A stretch of 64,000 nucleotides of DNA from assembly GCA_009617715.1 (NCBI GenBank), contig VTFK01000112.1:496001-560000 (forward strand), read 5' to 3'. The notes under the pieces are model-generated. The model was not told the origin of the DNA, did not search any database, and saw only the letters and a list, made by a program, of their open reading frames with translations. Position numbers and translations under genes: made by a program. Position 1 is the stretch's first letter, and every line of letters begins with the position of its first letter. Shown here one piece after another: positions 25,966 to 38,514 of the stretch. Origin of the DNA: Plectrocnemia conspersa (Eukaryota; Arthropoda; Insecta; Trichoptera; Polycentropodidae).

Positions 25966-26619
25966 GAGATGCGAGTAAGGAAAAGCGCGATACGAAAGCC
26001 CTCACATCTCAAAAAGCTAAGTAACGCGTTGAATAAATTTGGTAAAAACTAAAATAATATAATATATCTTTACGGAGAGGATACAATATATATAAAAAAA
26101 ATACAAACTTTATGAGCCTTTCAAGCAAAATTTTCAAAAGTAAAATGTCACTTAAAATGAGGAAATGAAATCTATGTTAAAAATTCTCACGACTTTTTAC
26201 AAAAAAAAAAATTAATTAAATAATCAGACAAGGATCCTTTGCTCAGTTTTGACTTAACTTTAATTTTTACAAATATTCCAATAGTAAAAGCAGTTAAAAT
26301 TTTAAAAAAAAAAAAAAAACCTCCTAAATATATTTTTGATCTAAATTCAACCTATATATTTCATTTATAATAAACAATTTTACAAACAAATTGAAATAAA
26401 AATACCTATAGGATCGCCTTTGTGATAAAATTTAATACTATAAGTTCTGAATTGTTTTATACTATAAATTTTCAAGTAGCGTAAAAAAATACGGAGCATT
26501 TCACAAAATGAATTAATAATCAAACGATTACCGATCTGCCAATTTTACTATTGCATAGTAATTCGCTTACCATCTATAAAAATCGACGATACTCACAAAC
26601 TTTATCATTTTCTAGACTA

Positions 26620-27080
26620 CTAGTATAAATCGATTGATCAAAAAAGAGCCAATCTATTAGATATTCGTGTCGCATGCGATTTTTTGTCACTTCTAATCAC
26701 TCACTGAACAAGACGAGCGGCTTAGGAAATAGATAAGAAGCTAGGATCGGTAAAGCCTATCGTGTGCGCCTTAATTAGAATCTGGCCTAGTTAATTCATG
26801 AATGACTATTAGTGATTATGTTCAGAGTACAAATGAACAGCCTTGATACGATTCAAAGTTACCAAAAGAGTCGACGCCATTTTATATTTATTTGTGGATT
26901 GCGTGTCAGGTCGGGTTTATTTTTTGTCACTGCTCCAGGCGTTTGCTCACAACAAACTGACCTGGGCGTGATTAATTATTCACTATTCGCCAACGATCAT
27001 ATAAATATTTACGTACGCATTACGTTGTGTAAAGTCAACCTTAAAGGTTGTTTGCTCAATTGATGCCAGGCTGTTTGTTG
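26620..27080. other. G+C-richer non-coding island
   Basis: The block includes acaagacgagcggcttaggaa, ctgctccaggcgtttgctc and aaactgacctgggcgtgatt. The 83-codon frame at 26812-27063 has no recognisable domain. It is a candidate regulatory block. Confidence 0.3.
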
Positions 27081-28789
27081 AATAAATATCAATTTGCTAA
27101 TAAAAAGCTAAATTTATATTTTTTTCACTAACTTTTATTTGTTAAGCCACGATTTTTAACACATTTTTTTAGTAATATTATTTTTTGGTTAAAAAAAATG
27201 TGTTGCTAATTTTTTTATAAATAATAATCATGTTTAAACTTAAAAAATGAGTGCCACACAAACTATTAAGTCAAAAATAAACTTCTATATATTTATAAGT
27301 GTTAAACATCAGCGATTTTATTTACAATGATACTAAATATTGTTAGGATTATTATTAAAAAATAAAAATATTTTACATTAATTCGTTAAGAAAAATAGTT
27401 ATATGCTATTAAGAATCAATTATAATTTATCTAACTTAATAAAAAAACTACTTATGTTTAAAACTTCTACCGTAGTTTAAAAATCAAATAAAAGCAAGGT
27501 TTTTCAAAATTAAATTATATATAAGAGCTGTTTCTTATAAGTAAAATATAAATTATACTTTATTAACTTTGATAGGAAGGTTTAAAAATTATATTAATTG
27601 TTTATTGATTAACATAAGTTTATTAATTAAATTTGATTATATTTTTGCACTGTGTATAACCAAAAAGTATCGGATGCGAGTACGAAAATTATTGGAGCAC
27701 GTACTGAATCCAGTAAAAAAACTCCTGAATAAGTTATAGGGCCTGAATTGCAGAATGGCTTACTTTATGGTAGCATGATGAAAAACCATGAAATTTTCTC
27801 ATCTGCAAATTGAAAGGCATTGCTTGTACGTTAGACTAAGGGAGTGATCATGAATATTATGGCTAGTAAGAAATAGTCGCTAGTATTTTATATACATATA
27901 GCATGATATATCAACTGTATAAGTAGATTATTTAACACTTATTAAAAACCTTGATTTGAATAAAAAAAAACTCTTATGCTAATTTTTTTTAATTATTTTT
28001 TTTTATCTAAACTGTCATTGTTTTTTTATTATCCAGTAGAGTTTTTATTAATAATAGTAAAAACGAAGCTATTAAAAATAATAATCGTAATAAAATAAAT
28101 TATATACATGCGCATCACTACTATATTAAAAACGATTATTTTTATAATATTTTATATGAAAATAACACTTTTCTACTTTCTGCAACTATTAAAATAAAGA
28201 GTCTTAATTAAACTTAGCGTTGAATGAATTTCATATTTCCTTTGTAAAGTTTACTATAATTTTAAGAAAATGTAATTTAAAAGGCTGTAAAAGCTACAGT
28301 GAAACTATATAGAGAAACTCTGAAATTAGCGGAAATTTCATATATAAATTGAGTTATTTACCTTTGTATAAAATTTTGTACATACAGTGTAATCAGTGCT
28401 TTACAAAAGCGATCGCTGAAATGTTTGAGTAATTGTCACTTAATAAACGCAATATAGACTACCTTGTTTCATGATTAAATTGCTTATATAATATATGATT
28501 TGCTAACTAAAAATAAAATAAAACATATTAATTTTTAAAAATGTCTGTTAGAATTTATTTCTGGAAAATACATCTCCACTACTTCGCCGAGGCACTTTAA
28601 CCATTTAAATAGATTACGTAATTTTGCTGGATAAGCGTCCACAAAATTCAGTTTAATACTTATGTATATATTATATATAACTTAAATATACGCCTAAGAC
28701 CTTTATTATTCATCCAAAAACCTTGTATAATTTTCAGCAATTAAATTGATTTCAATAAAGGTCCAAAGCAGTGCTGAATGAATAATTTT
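27081..28789. other. A/T-rich stretch, nothing recognised
   Basis: One moderately mixed patch at 27660-27850 (gagcacgtactgaatccagt) lacks a frame. The remainder is A/T-rich. Confidence 0.35.
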
Positions 28790-29160
28790 AATTTCCCACA
28801 ACTTTTCTGCATCCCCCGGGATTCGATTCTACCGTACCTTACTACGGCCCTTGATTGATTAACCTATTATGTATTATTAACGTAGTTTACACGCGAACAA
28901 GCCTGGAATGAGGGAGAGGGGCCCTTCACGCATTTTCCTGGGTATTTTCCGTCGGAAAATTCCATGAAAACTCGACTGTAGGTGAACCTTTTAGAGAGAG
29001 TCGCGAATTTCTATGCTACACCCGATAAAAGCACCGAACGAAAGAAACCATACTTTCAAAGGATCATCCGATGAACTTTTTCGTGAAGGGTTCATAGGGA
29101 GAAGGTCGGTTAGACACGCAAAGCTAGTATGTTTTATACATTAAATTATATATGCCCCAT
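28790..29160. other. G+C-richer non-coding island
   Basis: The block includes catcccccgggattcgattc, gggagaggggcccttcacgc and ccgtcggaaaattcc. Stops occur in all frames, so this is not an exon. It is one of the clearest conserved non-coding candidates in the window. Confidence 0.35.
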
Positions 29161-29508
29161 ACGTGGATATAGGCGGTAAGGTAAACCACTCTTTCGACTT
29201 TGGCTAAAAATATTTATTAATACCATTTCGAAATATTTTTTATAAGTAAAAATAAAATACTGTATTATATATAAAATAAGTGCGGCATTATCCTTACGCA
29301 CTTTCACGTATATTTTTTTAGTTTAACTTTATTCATTGATTCTCAATTTAATACATTGAACGATTGATTAGCAAGTTTGTATTTAACGCATTGTCGGGTT
29401 CATCAATTGAAACACTCTTCTCTTCACATTTGGAGTGATTAACTTATGATATTAAATTATAAAATGTCAAATTAGGCACGAGTGTTTGAATCGAATGAAA
29501 AAATGCGC

Positions 29509-29695
29509 TTCTTTATTAAAATGGAACACCACCGTGAACCACCCTTTAACAGCTTTATTCACAAAGTACATGAAATTATTTAGAAAGGATTAAAAAACTG
29601 TCAATTTGATTAAAGTTTAAGCGTGCATTTGGGTTTGCCCTCAAAATTACCGCACCAGAAACGTCTTGAGCCTACGGACGTACCCACGGACAACA
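29509..29695 (+). repeat. Dispersed repeat pair, copy 1 (mate at 60872)
   Basis: The first 47 bp agree with 60872 onwards at about 39 positions (shared caccaccgtga, ttttaacagctt-type core). Weaker similarity continues to about 29695 (ccctcaaaat, aaacgtcttgagcc). In one frame both encode a shared K-M-x-H-H-R-E-x-P-F-N-S pattern, interrupted here by stops. This could be a decayed transposon ORF or a duplicated non-coding element. Confidence 0.5.
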
Positions 29696-29720
29696 CTTCT
29701 AAATTGTTGCGCAACAAACT

Positions 29721-32090
29721 ATGTCTATTATATAACAAAAATAACAGCTGATCTGAATCTTCTGACAGTATAATCTACCAATGACAATTTTTATTAATAT
29801 ATTTATTGCTTATTATGTTATGATTTCATTTGAGAAGTTTTGTTATTATTTTCTTTCCTGTAGTAACAATTTTGTATTTTATAATACGAATTTTCCTCTT
29901 TTATAACTTTTAAAATCTCTTTAACATATAGTAAATGTAATATGTCATAAAAAATTACCTATTTCCTATAAAGTTGTTTTTTAAAAAATAAAAATATATA
30001 GATATTCGAAGGCAATATATTCGTCATATCAAATATTTTTCATGACAAATCAAATAAACCAGGCGTGCACCAATCAAACTTTGAATGTCCGAATAAACAA
30101 GTAATGAAATTGTGCTATTCGAGTTTATATAGAGTCGTATTTTATGTATTTGTACAGTAAACATTATAGATTGTGATTTAAATATTATAAATATATATTT
30201 TTTTTAATATTAATTTCATATATAAATACTATCAATTAACAATGAAAATCAGGTATTAACTTAACTATAATGGACACATTATACATTCACATACATACTG
30301 CCTCTTTTTTTGATTACATATACGTTAAATTTCCTTTTTTTGTTAAATATACGAATTTATTGGAAAATAAAAGTCTCACTATTATCTTTGTATGTTTTGA
30401 AAGAACAGCAAGAATTTCACCAAAAAGGATTAAATAATGAAATAGTCTATATCCATAAATTATAAAATTTCACAGGCCTGTTATTGACAGAAATAAAATT
30501 AGAAGTAATTATTATTTATTATTGAAGCAACAACAGGAAAATTGTTTTAATGTACAATATTTTGCAAAAGCCCTAATATATATGTTAATATTTTACATTT
30601 AATTAGATCATAAAATATTCTACTATGTATTATATATATTTATGTCACAATTTTTCATTAAAAGTATAGTGCTTCTTCGCATTTTCTACGAAAATAATTT
30701 TATAAGGCAGCTTTATAAATAAAAAATAAAAATTGCCCACATACAGTCTCCATAGTTTTTTCTCATTTGTGCTTAGTTGAGAGGATTTTTCTTCCTGAAC
30801 GGTTTCATTCAGAAAGACATACAGATTGAGGAGACCATTTAGAAAACATCAAAAAGTATACACAGGTTGTCCTAGAAGTATCGAAACATTTATACTCGCA
30901 CAGCAATCGAAAAAAATACTTTAAAATATAGCTAATGATTTTATTTAATATTTTTATATAATATTAAAAGCTAAATTCAACAAAATAACACAATTTAATA
31001 CTTTTAATGATTGGAATAAATTAAATAAAAAGCTTTAAATATGGCTCTTTTATTTTAAGGTGAAACAGTATCAAATATCTAATAAATTAAATTATTAACT
31101 TACAAGATATTTCTGTTTCCTTAGGTCTTAATGTTCTTATTTATTACGTTTTAGTGCCTGCTTTGATCATTACAATTATCCCTAAACTATAATAAACATC
31201 GATAGAAAGTAATTAAATGGAGCTTTTTTTTTTCATTAGCATTAAGCGTACGTGAGACAACAGCATTTTGAATATTGTTCAGTATTTTTTCTCGCCTTGT
31301 AAAAATATATATTTTTTACATAGATTCAGTTAAAAAAGAATACACGAAACAAAGACAAGATAAACTTCGCATTTCTTTGTCGTTTAACACTTTCTGTGCT
31401 AAATTCCCTAAGGCAATACCTCATAAATGTCACAAAGCGGTTTTCACAGTATCCTGATCACAGCATTTATCTCGCCAAATTTATTTTTAAAATAAATAGA
31501 AACCATTAAAATTTAAATGAAATGGTATTTTTTATACAATAACTAGCAGCTGAATTTTTTGTGAGAAAATTAATCAGACTTAATAGAAATCTACTGTTAT
31601 ATTTACAAATACCAAGTTAGGAGACGGTTATATATAAAATTTAATATTTGATTTAATTAATTAAGACGAATAAGCGTAATAAGTGTATTATAAAATGTAT
31701 TGACATATCTGATTAAATTTTTATATGTTTGCTTATGTAATTACTCACTTTCTTGGCAAAAAAATACATAATATATACCTGATCTAATACTACTCTAAAA
31801 ATCGATTAAAATCGTTTTTTCTTACCAATAATAAGCAGTTAAAATTAATCGTTTATTTTTAAAGAGATCAAAGCAGAGTTGGTTTCACTTAATTTTGATG
31901 TACTACTTATATAGTTATTAATAAGGTAAATAAAAATCTGATAATTTAAAAAAGAGCGATCTGTATTAGTCTTTAAGTCAAGGTTGATAGTTGAATTAAT
32001 ACCAAAATAGTTGTTATTAAATTTGTTGCGTATTATCCGTGGGTGCGTTTGTAGGCGTTTCCATGACGTTGACCTGGACCAGTGCATGTG
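29721..32090. other. A/T-rich stretch, nothing firm
   Basis: A patch at 30738-30890 contains acaggttgtcctagaagtat, which resembles a mariner-type terminus, but no partner end was found. The 80-codon minus frame at 31845-32087 abuts the LTR-like repeat and may be a scrap of its internal region. Confidence 0.3.
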
Positions 32091-32279
32091 AAGAGAGAAG
32101 CGGTGGCTTCTACAAGTTTCGCTGGTCTTATTGAGTCAGCCTTCTTTCAAACTAAGTTAAAATTAAAGGGCTCTTGAAGATCAGAGAAATCTCTGATAAG
32201 TGGTCCTCAGACGAAATGTCTTAAGTTGTGATGAGTAAAAATTTTCTCTGGTTTCCCGCATCCTAGTATTTATATCCAT
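32091..32279 (-). mobile_element. LTR-like repeat of second family, copy C
   Basis: On the minus strand it opens with a TATA-box-like TATAAATA, continues with a shared gcgggaaa segment and ends in gcttctctctt. The same order occurs at 44619-44851. TATA signal plus conserved end suggests a promoter-bearing LTR, strongly diverged. It lies about 430 bp from the SPR-repeat exon, inside its downstream intron. Confidence 0.45.
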
Positions 32280-32290
32280 GGTAGATATAG

Positions 32291-32703
32291 TGTTCCGCTT
32301 CTTTTTTGGTAGATCGGTTTTACCTTGTTACATAATTAATTATATAAAGTGGTTTTGTGCTTTAGATAATTATAATAATTATTTGTGCTACCACATTGAT
32401 CAAACTAACCGAGATGAATATATCACCATCATAACACAGCTCAATCAAGCAAATAATTATTTTTATACATTATAATAGAAATTGTGTTAGTTAATAACAC
32501 GTTTATATATAATAGTGCTTACAGAGTAACGAAAATATATTTAGAAAGGAGGCAAGTACTATTAATTCTAGTTAACGAGATAGAATCGTAACAAGTGGAA
32601 AACGTATTCTGTGTCATTTTATTTTCTCATTAATGTAATCGCAGGTGCATTTATCATCCGAGTAAGACGAACATTTATGTCGTTGAAATGAGAATTTAAG
32701 GAT
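32291..32703. other. Intronic sequence downstream of the SPR-repeat exon
   Basis: This lies directly after the splice donor on the minus strand. I see no exon or repeat in it. Confidence 0.5.
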
Positions 32704-32710
32704 GCTCACC
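32704..32710 (-). other. Splice donor after the SPR-repeat exon
   Basis: On the minus strand the coding sequence ends in GCAG followed by GTGAGC, an excellent match to the AG|GTRAGT donor consensus. It leaves one base of a split codon (phase 1). The frame otherwise closes 12 nt into the intron, which supports use of this site. Confidence 0.8.
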
Positions 32711-33741
32711 TGCTGCTCCGTTGTCGTCGCTGGCTCTCCTCGCATTGAGTGGCTCTTGAAACGTGAGTGTCAGACTTCCACGGGCTCCCCTTCCATCGCC
32801 TGCCATGCTGCTGCCTCCTATGCTCCCACGAGGGCTGTTTCCACGAGGAGATCTCACCTCTGCTATACTTCCACGAGGACTAGTAGATCTACCGCTTAAA
32901 GCCGTGTCAGCAACTACGCTTCCTCGAGGACTCCTACCGATGTCTTGCTGAAGAGGAGTTAGCGAATGCCTTGGACTTCTACTACCATCTGTCCCGGAAC
33001 TCCTAGCTTGATTCCACCCTACAGACTCCGGTACCAAACTATGCCTGGGACTTCTCGACCCGCCACTATCCGGCACCAAGCTATTTCTAGGACTTCTATT
33101 ATAGTCTTGAGGATTCAGACTCAATCTAGATCCATAATTACCATCAGGCGCCAAATTGTACCTAGGACTTCTATCCATATTCGGAGCTAAGCTATTTCTT
33201 GGACTTAATGCACTATCCGGCACAAGCGAATTTCTAGGACTCCGATTCATACTTTCTGGAACTAATGAATTCCTTGGACTCCTGTTATAATCCGGCACCA
33301 GGCTATTCCTCGGACTCTTGTTGAAGTTCAATACTTCAGGTGCTAAACTATGTCTAGGACTTCGATCATATGTAGGGATTGCTTTTAAAACGTCGTTATC
33401 TGGAGTGGTTGGACTTACATCTAGATTTGGAGCTAAGCTGTGCCTTGGACTTCTGCGAGGACTTCTCAAATGTTGCGGTAATTCAGTGTTGGGGGTGACT
33501 GCAACGCTGGCTCTTCGGCCCATACTTGGAGTTGGAGGTGTCGGAGAGACATCTTCCAAAGTCAGAGCTGGCACTTTCGGTCTTCCTTGTGGGGAAGACG
33601 CGGCGCTTCTAGAAGCCCTGCGCCTTCTTGACGAAGTACTCCTATGCAACATTTTGAATGATTTGCTATATTTCACTGGAACTCCTTATGCACGTTCACA
33701 TTTTTTTAATAAAAACTTAATCCATTTTCACATATATTGAT
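32710..33741 (-). CDS. 5' coding exon of a disordered SPRNSLVP-repeat protein (partial gene)
   Basis: This exon reads right to left. A pyrimidine-rich acceptor (ctctttgttacag, with a CTAAT branch-like motif upstream) ends just before 33741. About 89 nt of 5' UTR follow, then ATG at 33652 in the good context CAAAATG. The frame can be carried a few codons upstream to a GTG at 33674-33676 before an in-frame TAA, but GTG is not a credible eukaryotic start. The coding part is 314 codons plus one base, ending at 32710 before the donor GTGAGC; reading on meets a stop at 32696, so splicing is expected. Residues 7-14 are a basic Arg/Ser patch. RRAS motifs (PKA-type consensus) lie at 11-14, 46-49 and 305-308. 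From about residue 68 to 293 there are some 15 units of the type SPR(N/H)SL(V/A)P(D/E/N), the last four degenerate. There is no Cys, one Trp (213), no signal peptide and no membrane segment. Repeat units use different synonymous codons, so selection acts on the protein. I do not recognise the family with certainty. The N-terminal tail of a Stum/SPEC3-type protein is one untested guess; a cytoskeletal or scaffold tail is equally possible. Confidence 0.85.
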
Positions 33742-33766
33742 CTGTAACAAAGAGAATATTGTAATT
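33742..33766 (-). other. Splice acceptor upstream of the SPR-repeat exon
   Basis: On the minus strand CTAAT, then a pyrimidine-rich run, then TTTGTTACAG precede the 5' UTR part of the exon. This implies at least one further upstream non-coding exon and a promoter at higher coordinates, in or beyond the window. Confidence 0.65.
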
Positions 33767-35336
33767 AGTTTAAATAAATGACATTAAAACATTTTCAATA
33801 AATTTTCTAATCCATTATTCTTGTTACGTACAAACAAAAACTTAATCAAAGTAACGCAGCGTAAATTTTTTACACTTTTTAATATACCGTGGTATATATG
33901 TTTGTGGATTATATAATATATGGCCTCGAGCAATGTATGTAAATACAGAAACACATACACACTCGGAGTAAAAAATTGTGTTTTTTATGTAAGGTTGTGA
34001 AGCTTTATGAACATTCCAATTCTATTTCTAGAACATATTTATACACGGAACTGATTCAGAATTTTGATTTGATAAAAACATGTACGCATATGATTCTTTT
34101 TTTGTAGTTGTGTAATTTATTTTATACTGTTATATGCCTTAAAAATATGATAGAGTTAAAATAATGCCTTAAAAATTTATAAAATATGCTATTTCAGCCA
34201 CTTTTCTTACGACAGAAAATGGTTTATAACCTAATTCAGAAAATGTAAATCTACGATATATTCATAGTTCTTCGATAAAATCGTGCGCTATATTGTGCGG
34301 AAAACTGCCTTAACTTTGAGCATAAACTTGCATTGTTATTTTTATTGCATCACTTAGCCTCTAGCGTATCCAAAGTTTCAGAAATCTGCGAATAAAATTT
34401 GTATATAAATAGACAAAAAATTACACTAACATAGGATTTTTTTCCTATAATAAAAATAAAACTTTTTGGAACGAATTTGGGTAAAAGCCATACAGCTCTA
34501 AATTATTTGAGTGACCACATTAGTACACTAAGACACAATATAATACAAATACTAGTTTCATACCCAAATAAGTATTAATTTACTAAAAAATTTTCCTTAT
34601 ATTTTTTTATTAAAGCACATATGTATGCTACTATTATTTTGCTAGCATTGTAGATAATAAAACCAATAATAAATAATTTTAATAGTGTTATATGTTATAC
34701 ACGCAATTTGAGAATTTCATAAAAGCTCTTTTTTTATTGACTCAGTTATAAAAACCCAACGGCTCAGAGCTAGAAATACTCACACGAAAAAAGCGCAAGC
34801 AAAAAAATGTTTACATAAAAAAAGTTTTTTCATTAAAATAAAATCACATAGCGTATAATGTATATAATACAGTTAATGTGTATTGTTAGTGAAGGTATAT
34901 TTTAATTAGTAAAAATATATTTTCACTAACAAGGCCAGTAAAAATGTATCAAACAATTTCACTGTACCTGTATTAATTTACTGCGGTGATGATCCGATAC
35001 ACCTTCGTAACATTTTGACTTTATATGAAATTATTTGCTGCTCATGAAAACCATAAACTATAGTTAGTCTTAAAACTTTCACTAGATCAAGTTGTATTCT
35101 ATAAATTCATTTATTTTTTATTGCAAATCTAAGTTCTCCTCACGTCATGATGCCCATTATGCAAACAATAATTGTACAAAAGTGAGCAATAAAAAATAGT
35201 TATGATGCACTCCTAAAAAAGAGCACCTTCCCAAATAATAAAATCTCTGTATGTACCTACCCTTTAGTTGTTATTAAATTATATATAAAAACTCATTTTA
35301 ATTAGTATTTATATTTATATAAATTAATAAATAAAT
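33767..35336. other. Intron or upstream DNA, nothing recognised
   Basis: This is A/T-rich sequence upstream of the exon acceptor on the minus strand. No candidate 5' exon could be distinguished by eye. Confidence 0.35.
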
Positions 35337-35418
35337 AACTACAAACTATGGCGTTCTAATAAAATAATTAAAATTTAATATTATATATTAATTTATTAGC
35401 ACGTCATAGTTTGTAGTT
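35337..35418. repeat. Inverted repeat with 27-bp arms
   Basis: Arms 35337-35363 and 35392-35418 begin aactacaaactatg and pair with 2 mismatches in 27. The 28-nt loop is A/T-rich and partly self-complementary. No target duplication is seen. Confidence 0.7.
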
Positions 35419-35459
35419 TAGCTGCTAGTTTCTATTAAATATCAACAATACTATTGAAA

Positions 35460-35800
35460 ATTTACATAAGCCCTGTCAATTTGTGCCTCGAGCATAATTT
35501 ATGACAGACTTGTCGTCTGACATATTCAATTAAATTAGACGCAAGTCCGCGACCAAAGGGTTGTTTACTAAGTGTGGTCGCACCCTTTACGTTCCTTAAA
35601 AATATGTGCCACCAGGTAGCCAGTTTTGGGGACAAGAAGGCAAACTTGCTTTAAGTCAATTTATTTGAGTCAATATTGTCGTGTCGCAAGGGGGTGAAAA
35701 ATGTCGTCGAAGGGTGGCAACTTTTTCCGCGCCCTTGCACCTCTCATAAGAAGCCGGGTAAACAGCGGCTAAATATAATATTTCGAAGAAATTTTTCTTC
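35460..35800. other. G+C-richer non-coding island
   Basis: The block includes gacgcaagtccgcgaccaaa, gtggtcgcaccctttacgtt and ccgcgcccttgcacctctc. Frames are short. It is a candidate regulatory element about 1.7 kb upstream of the SPR-repeat exon on its strand. Confidence 0.35.
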
Positions 35801-36890
35801 TGCGAAAATAAAATTATGCTAATAATGATTTGCGCCGTTGGATAAATTGCGTTGTACATTATATTATATTAAATGAAACATACAAGTCTCTGTAGTAAAA
35901 TAAATGTGTATTAATCTTATTAGTGTTCCATATCTTATTAAATATTTTACTATTTTTTTAACCTCACATAATTTATCTGTAAACTATTTTATTATTTTAT
36001 TTTGTACATATACATATATCTCTTATTTTATAAAATACAACAACATATTTATTTATATCTATATCCAGTGGATAAGCAGCCCTACTTGGCACGTGTAGAA
36101 TGATGTGTTTCGCACGCGTCATTTTTAATAAAAAATCTTAAAATAACACAAATGATTGCAAAATGTAACCTATGAAATGATAAATTGCAATTCCTCTGCT
36201 GTTTTGCACTGTTTTTACACGATAATACCGAATAGAAAGCGATAGCCAATGATCACGCGTTCGGGGTGAATGATCTAGAGACGAGGTGAATAATATTTTA
36301 AAGCACGCTAAATTTCTTCCTATAGGCCGCTCTATATTATATGATATTCTTTACTCTATGGTTGCGGAAAAAAAATCTTGATATCTATTTCACCAAAACA
36401 CAATGCTATTGATAATTTTAATTATCAATTTTATAACTTTAAACCATTTCTTTTGGAAATGTATGTGCACAAAGCTTTTTTTGGTGGATCAAACAATGTA
36501 GCTTAAGTATTATACTTTATGATCATTTATTTTTAAATTGAGAAAAATGCTTTTTTCACACTTGTCATACTTTTTGCCCCATCAGTTTTATTTAATGAAA
36601 GTGATTTTTTTCAATTATACTTTTTGCGATGACCATCTGGTTATACTACACAAATATGCGGTTACTTACTTAGTTAAACTGCACGATAGTTATTTACATA
36701 GTTTCTATGTAAAATCGATTCGAAATTCTGATATCGACCTGACAGGTTGACAGTTGCCAAACACTGAATCATAAATTAGGCTCGTAGAAGCATCACAGAG
36801 AAATAATTAAACTCGTAATATCGGCACTTTGTAATATAATAAGTGGACATACCAATTATAAAAATTAAAGTTGTGAAAATGGAAAAAAAA
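35801..36890. other. A/T-rich spacer, nothing recognised
   Basis: I see only chance frames rich in Phe, Ile and Tyr. Confidence 0.35.
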
Positions 36891-36932
36891 GAGCCGCATG
36901 CGGCTCGCATGCCACGGTTTTCCAACCCAATT
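36891..36932. repeat. hAT-like terminal fragment with 16-bp palindrome
   Basis: gagccgcatgcggctc is a perfect palindrome followed by gcatgccacggttttccaac. This order resembles the end region of widespread non-autonomous hAT elements. No opposite end was found. Confidence 0.4.
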
Positions 36933-37764
36933 CTCGCAAAATCGCTGCACGTATAGCAAGACAAATCTTAATTTTAAATATAAAGACATATCCTAATCCA
37001 AGTTTTAAAGAACTCATTTTTTATGCTCTTGAATCAAGCTTTAAGTTTCACTCTTTATTAACCATAGAATAAGTGTTTTATGCCCATAATATGGTAAAAC
37101 TTTGGCAAACTTTTATACGCTATCGCAATAAGCTACGTAATAAATACTATACAATGTTTTGGTACGTTTCCAAAATGCTTTGGATTTCGCCGCGGCATTA
37201 TGAAGCCTAGAGCTTCTTTTCAATTTATGCGCACTATAGCGACGCATATCGATGTTCTACTTTCTTGGCGCATAATATTTTTGTTGGCATCATTTTTAAA
37301 TCTGATCAATTAAATCTTATCACTGAATTTAACATCTGAACTCTCGTTTCTTTTCTTGCCATCTCTCTCGCTCGACATTACCGTCGGAATTATGAGTTTT
37401 TTTATATATTCTTCGCAGACACCTTGCTGATGGCCGGAGCAGAGGAATATTTGAATATAAACTGAAATGTTCACGGGGTTGGGATGAGAAATTACCATAT
37501 AAAATGCCAACGAGAGGTAGCTCGTACAACATGTCGGAGAGCTGTCGGAATTTTTACAACACTTAAATAATGTATACAAACGTTTATTATTATTATTTTT
37601 TCAGTCTGATCATTCTCGATTGTTTTATTTAGATACGTGCAAAATAATAATTTATTATTATTATTAATAATAATAAATTAAAAACTTAATAAAAAAAATA
37701 CTCAATGTTACAAACAGCTAGGAAAAAACCATAACAAGTCAGCTCTTAATTTTAGACGGGGACC
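36933..37764. other. Spacer with a mixed-composition patch
   Basis: 37160-37560 has moderate G+C (atttcgccgcggcattatga, ttgctgatggccggagcaga) and overlapping frames without motifs. It is possibly another conserved non-coding block. Confidence 0.3.
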
Positions 37765-38029
37765 CAGTGGCGTAGCTATGGGGAGCGGAGGGGGTGGGCC
37801 GCCCCGGACGGCACTTTCTTGGGGGCGGCATATTCGCAATGGAATCGTCTAGTGTTGTTCTTAACCCTGAATAAACTTAAATTTATGTAAATCTACGAAT
37901 TGCAAGAGCTTACAATAATCAATTTATTATTTAAAGAAATGCTGATTTTATGACCCTGCAAAAAAATGTATGGGAGGGCAGGAATTTTAAGGATTGCCCC
38001 GGGAGGCACATACCCTAGCTACGCCACTG
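37765..38029. mobile_element. 265-bp hAT-type MITE with perfect 8-bp target duplication
   Basis: The ends CAGTGGCGTAGCTA and its exact inverse are flanked by identical octamers cggggacc at 37757-37764 and 38030-38037. G+C-rich subterminal parts enclose an A/T-rich core without coding capacity. The identical duplications suggest a fairly recent insertion. Confidence 0.9.
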
Positions 38030-38107
38030 CGGGGACCTTTTAAAAAATTATTCCTGGAGCTTATCTTTCTCAATATTTAATTCTTCATAGAATTCCACAG
38101 CGTGTAA

Positions 38108-38147
38108 CTAGCTTCGGTACCTCACTATCGTGAGGTACCGAAGCTAG
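38108..38147. repeat. Perfect 18-bp hairpin with 4-nt loop
   Basis: ctagcttcggtacctcac pairs exactly with gtgaggtaccgaagctag around tatc. It lies 78 bp from the right end of the hAT MITE and 367 bp before the pogo-like MITE. Confidence 0.85.
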
Positions 38148-38514
38148 CGAGTGTGCGAATACCGGACCCTCAACTTTTTGGGTTTTAAATATAATTTTTG
38201 CTTCATTCTGATTTTTTTTAAATATTTTTTAAAAGTTAATGGTTCAAATTGGACATTACTATTTAGGATTTTCAATGATAGACAAAATGGTTCATCTATA
38301 AAAAACTACTTAACATTTTCAATTCATTTGAAAATAGGTTTACAACTTGACTAAATATTTCCAGAAGAAAACATTTTATATTATTTATTAGATTTGAAAC
38401 GTTAGATTTTATCGTTATATTGAAACTTAGATATTTAATGATAAATCTAAATATTGTATATCATTTATGAATAGGTTTAAAACTTAGCTAGATTATAATA
38501 AATTCAAAATTGTA

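Noticed and set aside
30866..30890. acaggttgtcctagaagtat resembling a mariner terminus
   Set aside because: No matching inverted end or TA-flanked partner was found.
32702..33740. Four plus-strand frames opposite the SPR-repeat exon (up to 140 codons)
   Set aside because: They are antisense shadows of a G+C-richer, repeat-bearing coding exon; splice signals and codon-level constraint support only the minus strand.
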